Assembly (NCBI RefSeq): GCF_003710935.1
Contig: NZ_RHHS01000012.1
Location: forward strand, 62,001 to 126,000
Origin: Brevibacillus gelatini
GTDB taxonomy: Bacteria > Bacillota > Bacilli > Brevibacillales > Brevibacillaceae
Length of the DNA stretch: 64,000 bases
Direction of reading: 5' to 3'
Made by a program: the position numbers and the translations under genes. Below, one piece after another: positions 29,259-38,281 of this stretch. Positions within the stretch are counted from its first letter, which is position 1, and every line of letters begins with the position of its first letter. Below the pieces are notes generated by a model that saw only the letters and a program-made list of their open reading frames with translations, searched no databases and was not told where the DNA came from.

Positions 29259-30935
29259 TTGGCAAAGTCGAATCACTCTGTTCTCATTTTCGCCCTGGGC
29301 GGAGTCGGCGAAATTGGGAAAAACATGTACGTGGTACAAAGCGGGGACGACATCGTAGTGATTGATGCCGGATTGAAATTCCCGGAAGAGGAAATGCTGG
29401 GAATTGACATGGTGATTCCGGACATCACCTACCTGGAGGAGAACCGCGACAAAGTTCGGGGGATTATTATCACGCATGGACACGAAGATCACATCGGCGG
29501 CCTCAGCTATGTGCTGAAGCATTTGAAAGTCCCGGTCTATGCGACAAAACTTACCCTTGGCCTGATTGATGCAAAATTGAAAGAAGCGGGTATTCTAAAC
29601 GAGACGAAGCGCGTATTGATTAACAGCGATTCAGAGGTCGTCCTGGGAAGCATGAAAGCGACCTTCTTCCGGGTGAACCACAGTATTCCGGATTGTGTGG
29701 GAGTATGCCTGGAAACGCCTGAAGGCTACGTCGTCCACACAGGAGACTTCAAGTTCGATCAAACACCGATCAACAACCAGACTGCCGATCTGGCAAAAAT
29801 GGCCATGATTGGCGATCGGGGTGTTTTGTGCTTGCTGTCTGACAGTACGAATGCGGAACGTCCCGGATTTACCGGATCGGAACGCTCTGTAGGCGCTGCG
29901 ATCAAAGACGTCTTTAGCAAGGCAACGGGGCGAATCGTCGTCTCTACCTTCGCGTCGAACGTACACCGCATCCAGCAAGTTGTGGATGCTGCCGTGCAGT
30001 TCAACCGCAAGCTGACGGTCGTCGGCCGGAGCATGCAAAACGTCATCAATATCAGCAGAGAACTGGGGTATTTGTTCGTTCCGGAAGGTTTGATTGTCGA
30101 GAGCGACGAAATCAACAAGTTGCCCGCTGAGCAAGTCGTTATTTTATCTACTGGCAGTCAAGGAGAGCCAATGTCTGCGCTCACACGCATGGCCCGATCC
30201 GCCCATCGGAAAATTGACATCCTTCCAGGAGATACGGTCATTATTGCGGCGACCCCGATTCCGGGAAATGAAAAGTACGTCGCACGCACGATTGACCAGC
30301 TTTCGAGAATTGGCGCTGAAGTGATTTACGGCGGCCATGGACCTAACGGAACCGTCCACGTCTCCGGTCATGGCAGCCAGGAAGAACTGCGGCTGATGCT
30401 GAATTTAATGAAGCCTAAGTACTTTATTCCCATTCACGGCGAATACCGGATGCTCAAAATGCACTCGCTGCTGGCTGAACAGGTGGGCATTCCCGAAGAG
30501 AACATCTTTTTGCTGGATAACGGCGACACGGTGGAAATCTCCGGAGGCCGGGCGCGTTATGGCCCGAAAGTCCACGCAGGCAATGTCCTGATTGACGGCC
30601 TGGGTGTCGGTGATGTTGGAAACATCGTACTTAGAGATCGCAAACTGCTTTCCCAAGATGGCATACTGGTAGTTGTCGTTACACTCAGCAAACAAAATGG
30701 CACGATTCTGTCTGGTCCAGACATCATCTCTCGCGGTTTCGTCTACGTGCGTGAATCCGAGGAACTGCTGGATGAAGCGAATCGCATAGTGACCCAAACA
30801 CTTGTCAAGTGCATGGAAGAAAATGTAAATGAATGGTCATCCCTCAAAAACAACGTAAAAGAATCATTGGGACGTTATTTGTTCGAGCAAACTCGTCGCC
30901 GTCCGATGATCCTGCCGATTATCATGGAAGTGTAA
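29259..30935 (+). CDS. rnjB: Ribonuclease J at the rnjB locus
   Basis: A beta-lactamase/beta-CASP RNase with endo- and 5' exonuclease activity in this family. 558 residues. Catalytic residues are complete: HGHEDH (73-78), NHSIPD, HTGDFKFD, and the later VHVSGHGSQEE; the C-terminus ends RRRPMILPIIMEV. Synteny (dapG-dapA-here-tepA-spoIIIE) says RnjB, but the motif is the active RNase J1 form, whereas the B. subtilis J2 motif, as I recall it, is degenerate. The symbol is therefore by position. TTG 29259 follows ATAGGAGGT. Confidence 0.9.
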   Translation: MAKSNHSVLIFALGGVGEIGKNMYVVQSGDDIVVIDAGLKFPEEEMLGIDMVIPDITYLEENRDKVRGIIITHGHEDHIGGLSYVLKHLKVPVYATKLTLGLIDAKLKEAGILNETKRVLINSDSEVVLGSMKATFFRVNHSIPDCVGVCLETPEGYVVHTGDFKFDQTPINNQTADLAKMAMIGDRGVLCLLSDSTNAERPGFTGSERSVGAAIKDVFSKATGRIVVSTFASNVHRIQQVVDAAVQFNRKLTVVGRSMQNVINISRELGYLFVPEGLIVESDEINKLPAEQVVILSTGSQGEPMSALTRMARSAHRKIDILPGDTVIIAATPIPGNEKYVARTIDQLSRIGAEVIYGGHGPNGTVHVSGHGSQEELRLMLNLMKPKYFIPIHGEYRMLKMHSLLAEQVGIPEENIFLLDNGDTVEISGGRARYGPKVHAGNVLIDGLGVGDVGNIVLRDRKLLSQDGILVVVVTLSKQNGTILSGPDIISRGFVYVRESEELLDEANRIVTQTLVKCMEENVNEWSSLKNNVKESLGRYLFEQTRRRPMILPIIMEV

Positions 30936-30948
30936 GGCACGAATAAAG

Positions 30949-30991
30949 AGCCAGGAATCCTGAAAGAACAACGGGGTTCCTGGCTTTTTTG
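30949..30991 (+). terminator. Intrinsic terminator after the RNase J gene
   Basis: AGCCAGGAA (30949-30957) pairs with TTCCTGGCT (30977-30985); flanking TCC and GGG lengthen the stem; six T follow. Confidence 0.9.
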
Positions 30992-31059
30992 GTGCTTCGC
31001 TGCGCATGATTTCACCATCTGCTATCCATACTACAGAGGAAAGTGAGGGAGGATCATCC

Positions 31060-31893
31060 ATGTCGAAGCAACCTTACAACCAATTTTTAAATAAGCTGCC
31101 TTTTACAAGCGCATTGACGAACAACGACAAAGGCGCTGCACCCGAAGGCTCGCCTCCTGGGGGGCAGGAGCCTGCTGCTTCGCCGCCGTCGGAAGCGCCA
31201 GCCCAGGAAGATCCGAAGAAAAAGCTGCTGGACTCGATCAGCCAATTGGGACAGACAAATGTTCCGCAATTGGAAAGCAATATTTATTGTATGACGATCA
31301 TCGGACAAGTAGAAGGACATATTCAACTGCCCCCGCAAAACAAGACCACGAAGTACGAGCACCTCATCCCGCAACTGGTTGCAGCCGAGCAAAACAGCAA
31401 GATCGAAGGGGTTCTCGTCATCTTGAACACGGTGGGCGGAGACGTGGAAGCGGGGCTTGCGATTGCCGAAATGGTGGCTTCGATGTCCAAGCCTGTCGTC
31501 ACCCTCGTCCTGGGCGGTGGCCACAGCATTGGCGTTCCGATCGCGGTTGCCGGTAATTATTCGTTTATTGCGGAAACCGCCACGATGACAATTCATCCGA
31601 TCCGGCTTACTGGACTTGTGATCGGCGTTCCGCAAACGTTTGAATATCTGGACAAGATGCAGGATCGCGTCGTCAGCTTTATTGCCCGTCACTCCAACAT
31701 TACCGAAGAAAAGTTCCGCGAGTTGATGACGCGCACAGGCGAGTTGACGCGTGACATCGGAACCAATGTCATCGGCGTGGATGCTGTCAAGTACGGCTTG
31801 ATTGACGAGGTCGGCGGTCTGGGCAAGGCGCTGAAAAAGCTGAACGAGCTGATCGAGAAAGCGCGTAACGGGAAGGAGCAGGTTCTCCAATGA
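31060..31893 (+). CDS. tepA: ClpP-class serine protease TepA
   Basis: A 277-residue ClpP/crotonase-fold protein (YmfB/TepA, translocation-enhancing peptidase; also linked to SASP degradation in spores). The first 70 residues are Pro/Gly/Glu-rich and probably flexible. The protease domain shows [17 protein letters not shown], the nucleophile region [15 protein letters not shown] with a serine in GGHSIG, then [10 protein letters not shown] with a histidine. ATG 31060 follows GAGGGAGG. It overlaps ylzJ by four bases. Confidence 0.9.
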   Translation: MSKQPYNQFLNKLPFTSALTNNDKGAAPEGSPPGGQEPAASPPSEAPAQEDPKKKLLDSISQLGQTNVPQLESNIYCMTIIGQVEGHIQLPPQNKTTKYEHLIPQLVAAEQNSKIEGVLVILNTVGGDVEAGLAIAEMVASMSKPVVTLVLGGGHSIGVPIAVAGNYSFIAETATMTIHPIRLTGLVIGVPQTFEYLDKMQDRVVSFIARHSNITEEKFRELMTRTGELTRDIGTNVIGVDAVKYGLIDEVGGLGKALKKLNELIEKARNGKEQVLQ

Positions 31894-32120
31894 TTTTTTA
31901 CTCGATCATCCCGATGGAGACGGTATTTGCCAACATGGACCAGGTGGAAAAGCAGGAGCTGGAAGAAATTAAAAACGGCCATGCAACCATGCTGGTCGAG
32001 CGGACAGGACCGTACGAAGGGCGTATTGTCAGGCTGATAAGTCCAGACCCGCAGGACTATTTGAAAGCACACTATGCACCCGGACAAAAAGTTCAGTTTC
32101 ACCCGCAATGGCTCGTCTAA
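31890..32120 (+). CDS. ylzJ: YlzJ-like small protein
   Basis: A 76-residue protein matching the YlzJ family, always next to tepA and spoIIIE in Bacillales; function unknown. It opens [17 protein letters not shown] and ends FHPQWLV. ATGA overlap with tepA indicates coupled translation. Confidence 0.82.
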   Translation: MIFYSIIPMETVFANMDQVEKQELEEIKNGHATMLVERTGPYEGRIVRLISPDPQDYLKAHYAPGQKVQFHPQWLV

Positions 32121-32148
32121 GAAGTCCTGTATTTCTATGAATTTCCTG

Positions 32149-32157
32149 TGTTATACT
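32149..32157 (+). promoter_or_regulatory. Extended -10 promoter candidate upstream of spoIIIE
   Basis: TGT plus TATACT (32149-32157) with no good -35. It lies only about 16 bases before the hairpin at 32173-32195, so any transcript would meet a terminator at once. Confidence 0.4.
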
Positions 32158-32172
32158 AATAACGTACGAACA

Positions 32173-32203
32173 GCAGCCGAACAAAATACGGCTGCCTTTT
32201 TAC
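32173..32203 (+). terminator. Intrinsic terminator between ylzJ and spoIIIE
   Basis: GCAGCCG (32173-32179) pairs with CGGCTGC (32189-32195), 9-base loop, followed by CTTTTT. It may end the tepA-ylzJ transcript or attenuate spoIIIE. Confidence 0.8.
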
Positions 32204-32246
32204 CATTCGGGTACATAGAATTGGAGCACAAGAAGGAGGCGTGCCA

Positions 32247-34607
32247 TTGAGTAGGAGAAAAAAAGAGCGGTCACAGGCGGCATTGGCCTCGGTTATCAAA
32301 ATAGAGCTGCTCGGATTGCTCATGATTGTGCTGTCCTTGATCGGACTTTTGGAAAGCGGGTGGCTGGGCAAAAATATTCTGGCGTTTCTGTTCCGTTTTA
32401 TTGCCGGCTCCTGGGATTTTCTCATCCCTGTGCTGATGATCGGAATGGCTGTGCATATGATGTTTACGAGACGGGCGCCGCGGCTCACCTACCGCGTGCT
32501 TGGGATTGCGCTGATCGGCGTGGCGATTCTGACGTGGGATCATCTGATTTTGTACAAACAGATCACCGCTGACGGCAAATTTGCCGAGCAGAGCATCATT
32601 CGGGTGACATGGGACAGAATCTGGCTCGACCACAGTCAAAAGGTGTCCACAACCGGAGTGGGCGGAGGCATGGTCGGAGCTCTTTTCTTTGCGGTCACAA
32701 ACGGTCTTGTCGGAACAGTCGGGACTGGCTTAATCATCGTCTTTTTGTTTCTCGTCGGTCTTATGTTTCTGTTCAATCTTTCTTATGTGAACATTTTGAT
32801 GGTTGTGCGGGACAAGATCGCGCTTTTCTACAACAAAGCGAAGGAGACGGTAAAAGACTCCGTGCAGCTTATGCAGGAGGAGGGCGAGCGCAGGAAAAAA
32901 GAGGCGCAGGAAGCAGACGAGCAGCGCAAGCAGAAGCTGGCGGAAGCAAAAGAGCCAGCCACGGATGCGATTCCGGTGCGAGAGCTCAAGGCCAGCTTTG
33001 ACGAGCAGGCAGCGGAGCAGCCGGTCATTCCTGTCATTCACGATTTTGCGGACCGGATTGCGATGGAGGACGAGACAGTGCCGGCAGAGCCTGCGCCAAC
33101 TTCGAAGCCGGTTGCCGCCCAACCGAAGCAGGAAATTACGTTTTCCCTGGAGGGGGAGGAAGAGATTTTCGGAACGCTGGAGACGGGCGAAGAGCAGCCA
33201 GCCGTGCCTTATGAGCTGCCGAGCTTGCAGATGCTGTCCAGGCCTCGTTCGACTGGAACGGCCAAAGATGTCGACCACACCTCCAATGCGCGTAAGCTGG
33301 TGCAAACCTTGAAAAGCTTCGGGGTAAGCGCGACGGTCTCCGAGGTGCATCGCGGCCCGGCTGTCACCCGCTACGAGGTGCAGCCAGCCACAGGGGTAAA
33401 AGTGAGCCGGATTGTCAGTTTGACCGACGACCTGGCGCTGGCGCTTGCAGCCAAAGACATCCGCATCGAGGCGCCGATTCCCGGCAAGTCAGCGATCGGG
33501 ATCGAGGTTCCCAACTCCGAGGTCGCTGTCGTGTCGCTTCGCGAAGTGTTGGAATCACCGGAATATCAGGATGCGCCAGGCAAATTGACCGTTGCGTTGG
33601 GGCGTGACATTTCCGGCCAACCAATTGTGGCCGATTTGACGAAAATGCCGCACTTGCTCGTTGCCGGTGCAACGGGCAGCGGGAAGTCTGTCTGCATCAA
33701 CTGCTTGATTATGAGCATCTTGTTCAAGGCGAAACCGGATGAAGTCAAGCTGATGATGGTAGACCCGAAAATGGTGGAACTGAACGTTTACAACGGCATT
33801 CCGCATTTGCTCGCCCCGGTCGTGACAGATCCGAAGCGGGCGTCGGTTGCGCTGAAAAAAGTCGTGGCGGAGATGGAGCGGCGCTACAACCTGTTTGCGA
33901 AAACGGGCAGCCGCAACATCGAGATGTACAATGCGCAGGTGCAAGGGCAGCCTTTGCCGTACATCGTCGTCATTGTCGACGAGCTGGCCGACCTGATGAT
34001 GGTCGCTCCCGGCGAAGTCGAGGATGCGATTTGCCGCCTTGCGCAGATGGCGCGTGCGTCCGGCATTCATTTGATTATTGCCACCCAGCGTCCTTCTGTT
34101 GACGTCATCACAGGTGTCATCAAGGCGAACATTCCTTCCCGCATCGCCTTCGGAGTCTCCTCCATGGCGGACTCCCGCACGATTCTCGACATGGGGGGAG
34201 CGGAGAAACTGCTTGGCAGAGGAGACATGCTTTCTTTGCCGATGGGAGCTTCCAAGCCGATTCGCGTGCAAGGCGCTTTTGTCTCCGACAAGGAAGTCGA
34301 GGAAGTCGTTCGCTTTGTAAAAGAACAGCAAGAGGCCCGCTACAATGAGGAAATGATTCCGGGTGAAGTGCAGGAGGAACAGCAGGCTGTCGTCGATGAC
34401 GAGCTGTACGATCAGGCTGTGCAGATCGTGTCAGAAGCGCAAACAGCTTCGGCATCCCTTTTGCAGCGCCGTTTGCGGGTAGGCTACACGCGCGCGGCGC
34501 GGCTGATCGACATGATGGAAGCGCAGGGAGTCGTCGGCCCGTACGAAGGGTCCAAGCCGCGAGAGGTGCGCGTACCTCGTCCTTCCATAGAATCCAACAT
34601 TTCCTAA
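32247..34607 (+). CDS. spoIIIE: FtsK/SpoIIIE family DNA translocase
   Basis: An ATP-driven pump that moves the chromosome into the forespore and clears trapped DNA from septa. 786 residues: four N-terminal membrane segments (about 20-170), a charged linker (about 190-330), then the motor with Walker A GATGSGKS (about 474), Walker [12 protein letters not shown], and a C-terminal gamma winged helix ([24 protein letters not shown]) ending [11 protein letters not shown]. Length and ending match B. subtilis SpoIIIE. TTG 32247 is 7 bases after GAAGGAGG; GTG 32241 is too close. Confidence 0.95.
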   Translation: MSRRKKERSQAALASVIKIELLGLLMIVLSLIGLLESGWLGKNILAFLFRFIAGSWDFLIPVLMIGMAVHMMFTRRAPRLTYRVLGIALIGVAILTWDHLILYKQITADGKFAEQSIIRVTWDRIWLDHSQKVSTTGVGGGMVGALFFAVTNGLVGTVGTGLIIVFLFLVGLMFLFNLSYVNILMVVRDKIALFYNKAKETVKDSVQLMQEEGERRKKEAQEADEQRKQKLAEAKEPATDAIPVRELKASFDEQAAEQPVIPVIHDFADRIAMEDETVPAEPAPTSKPVAAQPKQEITFSLEGEEEIFGTLETGEEQPAVPYELPSLQMLSRPRSTGTAKDVDHTSNARKLVQTLKSFGVSATVSEVHRGPAVTRYEVQPATGVKVSRIVSLTDDLALALAAKDIRIEAPIPGKSAIGIEVPNSEVAVVSLREVLESPEYQDAPGKLTVALGRDISGQPIVADLTKMPHLLVAGATGSGKSVCINCLIMSILFKAKPDEVKLMMVDPKMVELNVYNGIPHLLAPVVTDPKRASVALKKVVAEMERRYNLFAKTGSRNIEMYNAQVQGQPLPYIVVIVDELADLMMVAPGEVEDAICRLAQMARASGIHLIIATQRPSVDVITGVIKANIPSRIAFGVSSMADSRTILDMGGAEKLLGRGDMLSLPMGASKPIRVQGAFVSDKEVEEVVRFVKEQQEARYNEEMIPGEVQEEQQAVVDDELYDQAVQIVSEAQTASASLLQRRLRVGYTRAARLIDMMEAQGVVGPYEGSKPREVRVPRPSIESNIS

Positions 34608-34613
34608 AACCCT

Positions 34614-34653
34614 TGACTTTGCTGGTGTCGTGCCACTGGCAAAGTCATTTTTT
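34614..34653 (+). terminator. Intrinsic terminator after spoIIIE
   Basis: TGACTTTGC (34614-34622) pairs with GCAAAGTCA (34639-34647); inner TGG/CCA pairs; T run follows. Confidence 0.88.
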
Positions 34654-34673
34654 CTGGCCGCAGATAAAAATAT

Positions 34674-34707
34674 TTGACTTGCATGATAGGCGACCCTCAT
34701 GTAAAAT
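34674..34707 (+). promoter_or_regulatory. SigA promoter candidate for the GntR regulator gene
   Basis: TTGCAT (34679-34684) and TAAAAT (34702-34707) are 17 bases apart. A better -35, TTGACT (34674-34679), overlaps but would leave a 22-base spacer. Predicted start is near 34714, giving a leader of about 100 bases. Confidence 0.6.
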
Positions 34708-34741
34708 TTTTAACAGATTGAGGGAAATTGTTGTTACCGCG

Positions 34742-34799
34742 TCTCATGAGATTCAGAGGTCTGACGTCCTACCTGTTGGGATGGCTAACGGACAACAGG
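34742..34799 (+). promoter_or_regulatory. Palindrome and ribosome-site hairpin in the gntR leader
   Basis: TCTCATGAGA (34742-34751) is a perfect 10-base palindrome, a possible operator. CCTGTTG (34772-34778) pairs with CAACAGG (34793-34799), and the second arm includes the start of the gntR ribosome site AGGAG. Either could let the regulator or the mRNA fold limit its own synthesis; this is inference. Confidence 0.35.
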
Positions 34800-34811
34800 A
34801 GTGAATTGACG

Positions 34812-35537
34812 ATGAGCATCAAAGGGAATGTTCGATCACTTTTCCTCTTGGTGATGGACAAAATCAAGAGTGATATTGAAACCGGACAATTGCGACCCGG
34901 TGAACGCCTCCCATCCGAAGCCGAACTATCCAAGCAGTTAGGTGTAAGCAGGGCAACCCTTCGCGAGGCTCTCCGTCTTCTGGAAGAAGAGAAAATTGTC
35001 ATCCGTCGACACGGCGTAGGGACATTTATCAATTCCAAACCTGTTTTTTCAGGCGGAATTGGGGAACTCTTTAGTGTGACGGATGCAATTGAACGCCAGG
35101 GATATACGGCAGGAACGATGATCCTGAAGACGTCCTTTGGCGAAGCGGGAGACGATGAGCGGAAAAGCCTGGCCTTGAATCCGGGCGAAGGCGTGCTGAT
35201 GGTAGAGCGCATTCGGACGGCTGACGGCGAACCCGTGGTCTACTGTATCGACCGTATTCCTGCGCGCTTGGTGCCAGAAGGCTACACGGCTGGCGGGGAG
35301 TCCATTTTCAAATGGCTGGAGAGCGCTACAGGGGTGCGAATTTCGTATGCAGTGGCTCACATTGAACCCATGGGCTACAATGAAAAGGTTTCCAATCTGC
35401 TGCATTGCGACAAATCTACACCATTGCTCTTGCTCAAGCAGATTCATTACGACGAAAGTGAAAAGCCTGTCCTATACTCCCATAACTACTTCAGAGCTGA
35501 CAAAATTCACTTTCATGTCGTGCGGAGACGGTTGTAA
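34812..35537 (+). CDS. GntR/HutC-family transcription regulator (YmfC-like)
   Basis: A 241-residue regulator. The N-terminal winged helix includes LRPGERLPSEAELSKQLGVSRATLREALRLLEEE and HGVGTFI; a UTRA effector domain fills about 85-240 (LMVERIRTADGEPVVYCIDRIPA). B. subtilis has a GntR gene, ymfC, at the same place after spoIIIE. Here a nucleoside-type ABC importer follows directly, so it probably controls that importer and senses a related ligand (inference). ATG 34812 is used; TTG 34806 is possible. Confidence 0.9.
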   Translation: MSIKGNVRSLFLLVMDKIKSDIETGQLRPGERLPSEAELSKQLGVSRATLREALRLLEEEKIVIRRHGVGTFINSKPVFSGGIGELFSVTDAIERQGYTAGTMILKTSFGEAGDDERKSLALNPGEGVLMVERIRTADGEPVVYCIDRIPARLVPEGYTAGGESIFKWLESATGVRISYAVAHIEPMGYNEKVSNLLHCDKSTPLLLLKQIHYDESEKPVLYSHNYFRADKIHFHVVRRRL

Positions 35538-35595
35538 TCGTGGGGGAAACCTCACTCAACAATTTTCATCAACCAAAAACAGGGGGTAATCTCAG

Positions 35596-36648
35596 ATGAA
35601 GAAAGTTCTATCCGTGCTTTCTGTGGCAACACTCAGCTTGTCGCTCGTTCTTGCTGGCTGCGGAAGCAAACCAGAAGCACAACCACAAGGCCAGGCAAGC
35701 ACTGGCGGCGCTGAAGGCAGTGCCCAAACAGCGATCCGAGTTGGTATGGTTACGGACGTTGGCGGTGTAAACGACAACTCCTTCAACCAAAGTGCCTGGG
35801 AAGGTCTGCAACGACTGCAAACCGAGCTGAATCTTCCAAAAGAAAATGTTAACTACCTGCAATCCACCAGTGATGCTGAGTACGTACCTAACCTGACCCA
35901 ATTTGTAAAAGACAAATGGGATCTGACTTGGGGTATCGGCTTCCTGATGGGCGACCACCTGAAAAAAGTAGCAGATGAAAACAAAGATGCAAAACTGGCG
36001 ATCATCGACGCAGAAGTAGATGCGCCAAACGTGGAATCCGTTCTCTTCAAAGAGCACGAAGGTTCCTTCCTCGCTGGGGTAGTGGCAGCGAAAATGTCCA
36101 AAACGAAAACAGTCGGTTTCGTGGGCGGCGTTGAAATCCCGGTTATCAAACGTTTCGAACTTGGTTTCGAAGCAGGGGTAAAAGCAGTCGATCCTAACGT
36201 AAAAGTTATCAAAGTATACACAGGTGCATTTGACAAGCCAGACCTTGGCAAATCCACTGCTTCCCAAATGTACGGCCAAGGCGCTGACATCATCTTCCAC
36301 GCTTCCGGCGGTACAGGTGATGGCGTATTTAATGAAGCAAAAGACCGCAAAGCAAAAGGCGAAGATGTTTGGGTAATCGGTGTAGACAAAGACCAATCCC
36401 TGACATTCGGTGACGAGGTTACTCTCACTTCCATGGTAAAACGCGTTGACGAAGCTGTTTTCCGTGTATCCAAAGACCTGTCCGAAGGTAAATTTGAGGG
36501 CGGAAAAATCAAATGGCTCGGTCTTGCTGAAGACGGTGTAGGCTTGGCTTCCACTTCCTCGAAGAACGTTCCAGAAGACGTTCTGAAGCTGGTTGATGAG
36601 TTCAAGGAAAAAATCGTTAAAGGCGAAATCACAGTGCCAGACAAGTAA
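35596..36648 (+). CDS. BMP family lipoprotein, nucleoside-type substrate-binding protein
   Basis: The extracellular binding protein of an ABC importer. The signal peptide ends in the lipobox LAGC (Cys near residue 22), followed by a Gln/Ala/Gly-rich spacer. The mature part is a basic membrane protein (BMP/PnrA) domain: GVNDNSFNQSAWEGL, LAIIDAEVD, KTKTVGFVGGVEIPVI, GADIIFHASGGTGDG, VIGVDKDQ. Such proteins (B. subtilis NupN, Treponema PnrA) bind purine nucleosides. Codons favour T-ending forms such as GGT and GTA, unlike its neighbours, suggesting high expression. 350 residues. Confidence 0.93.
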   Translation: MKKVLSVLSVATLSLSLVLAGCGSKPEAQPQGQASTGGAEGSAQTAIRVGMVTDVGGVNDNSFNQSAWEGLQRLQTELNLPKENVNYLQSTSDAEYVPNLTQFVKDKWDLTWGIGFLMGDHLKKVADENKDAKLAIIDAEVDAPNVESVLFKEHEGSFLAGVVAAKMSKTKTVGFVGGVEIPVIKRFELGFEAGVKAVDPNVKVIKVYTGAFDKPDLGKSTASQMYGQGADIIFHASGGTGDGVFNEAKDRKAKGEDVWVIGVDKDQSLTFGDEVTLTSMVKRVDEAVFRVSKDLSEGKFEGGKIKWLGLAEDGVGLASTSSKNVPEDVLKLVDEFKEKIVKGEITVPDK

Positions 36649-36668
36649 AACGATGAAGCGGCAAACGG

Positions 36669-36703
36669 ACAAGGCTGGTTCTAGGAACTGGCCTTGTTCT
36701 TTA
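36669..36703 (+). terminator. Hairpin terminator between lipoprotein and ATPase genes
   Basis: A 13-pair stem with two G-T pairs, 36669-36681 with 36685-36697, loop TAG, followed by TCTTTA. The weak T run suggests partial termination that gives more lipoprotein than transporter. Confidence 0.75.
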
Positions 36704-36739
36704 CCTTCACATTAAACCCGAAAAATGGGGTGAGTATGG

Positions 36740-38281
36740 TTGAGTTCGGTAAAAAAAGTGGTTGAGATGCGAGGGATTACCAAGCGGTTCCCCGGGATTG
36801 TGGCAAACGACAACATCACGCTTTCTGTCAAGCAAGGGGAAATTCATGCGCTGCTCGGTGAGAATGGCGCAGGCAAGTCGACATTAATGAACATTTTGTT
36901 TGGCCTGTATCAACCCGATGAAGGTGAAATCTTCATCAATGAAAAGCCTGTGAAAATTACAAGCCCGAACGTTGCCAATGAGCTTGGCATCGGGATGGTG
37001 CACCAGCATTTTATGCTTGTGGAGACGTTTACGGTAACAGAAAACATTGTATTAGGAAACGAACCGAAAAACGGGTTGCAAATAGATATCCAAAGCGCTG
37101 AAAAAGCGGTGGAAAAGCTGTCAAACCAGTACGGACTCAAGGTTGATCCCAGAGCAAAGATTCAGGATATCTCGGTCGGGATGCAGCAGCGTGTAGAGAT
37201 CTTGAAAACGCTTTACCGCGGGGCCGACATTTTGATTTTTGACGAGCCGACGGCTGTTCTTACCCCTCAGGAAATTCAGGAACTCATTGATATCATGCAT
37301 AACTTGGTCAAAGAGGGCAAAACGATCATCCTGATTACGCACAAGCTCAAGGAGATCATGGCCGTCTGTGATGCCTGCACGATCATTCGTCGCGGGAAGG
37401 TAATTGACTCGGTACTTGTGAAAGATACGAACCCGGACGAACTGGCGGCAAAAATGGTGGGACGCGAAGTGAATTTTCGAGTGGACAAGACCGCTTCGAA
37501 ACCGAAGGAAACCATCCTCGCCGTTGAAAACCTCACGGCAATGGGCAACCGTGGTGTCAATGCGCTGAACAATCTCAGCCTGGAAGTGCGTGCAGGCGAA
37601 ATTTTGGGGATTGCCGGTGTAGACGGCAACGGGCAAAGTGAACTGATTGAAGTTTTGACGGGGTTGCGAAAAGCAACCAGTGGCCGTGTCCTTCTCAATG
37701 GTAAAGATATTACGAACCAGACTCCGCGGGCTATTTCGGAAGCGGGCTTGTCGCACATTCCGGAAGACCGTCACAAGCGCGGATTGGTTCTTGATTTCAC
37801 CATGAGCGAGAATATGGTGTTGGAAACGTATTTCCACCCGACGTTCAACAAAAACGGTTTTCTCGATTATGGCGCGATTGACAAGCATGCGGCCAAGCTG
37901 ATTGAGGAGTTTGACGTGCGCACGCCTTCGATCTACACGCCGGCGCGGGCACTCTCCGGGGGGAACCAGCAAAAGGCGATTATCGCCAGGGAAGTGGACA
38001 AGAACCCGGATTTGCTGATTGCAGCACAGCCTACACGCGGACTGGACGTAGGGGCGATCGAGTTTATTCATCGCCGTTTGATCGAGCAGCGCGACAAAGG
38101 CAAAGCGGTTTTGCTGCTCTCGCTGGAACTGGACGAGGTCATCAACGTATCTGACCGGATTGCCGTTATTTATGAAGGCAGCATTGTAGGAATCGTCGAT
38201 GCCAAATCGACAAGCGAGCAAGAGCTGGGCTTGATGATGTCCGGCGGAAAACGAATGCCTGGAGGAGGAAACGATGAATAA
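36740..38281 (+). CDS. ABC transporter ATPase, double nucleotide-binding domain (NupO-like)
   Basis: A 513-residue protein with two ABC domains. The first has GENGAGKSTLMN (Walker A, about 35) and IFDEPTAVLTPQE. The second has a degenerate Walker A (GVDGNGQSEL) with SGGNQQKAIIARE and AAQPTRGLDVGAIE, as usual in the sugar/BMP nucleoside class. It powers the importer with the two permeases that follow. TTG 36740 sits after GGGGTGAG. Overlaps the next gene by eight bases. Confidence 0.93.
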   Translation: MSSVKKVVEMRGITKRFPGIVANDNITLSVKQGEIHALLGENGAGKSTLMNILFGLYQPDEGEIFINEKPVKITSPNVANELGIGMVHQHFMLVETFTVTENIVLGNEPKNGLQIDIQSAEKAVEKLSNQYGLKVDPRAKIQDISVGMQQRVEILKTLYRGADILIFDEPTAVLTPQEIQELIDIMHNLVKEGKTIILITHKLKEIMAVCDACTIIRRGKVIDSVLVKDTNPDELAAKMVGREVNFRVDKTASKPKETILAVENLTAMGNRGVNALNNLSLEVRAGEILGIAGVDGNGQSELIEVLTGLRKATSGRVLLNGKDITNQTPRAISEAGLSHIPEDRHKRGLVLDFTMSENMVLETYFHPTFNKNGFLDYGAIDKHAAKLIEEFDVRTPSIYTPARALSGGNQQKAIIAREVDKNPDLLIAAQPTRGLDVGAIEFIHRRLIEQRDKGKAVLLLSLELDEVINVSDRIAVIYEGSIVGIVDAKSTSEQELGLMMSGGKRMPGGGNDE

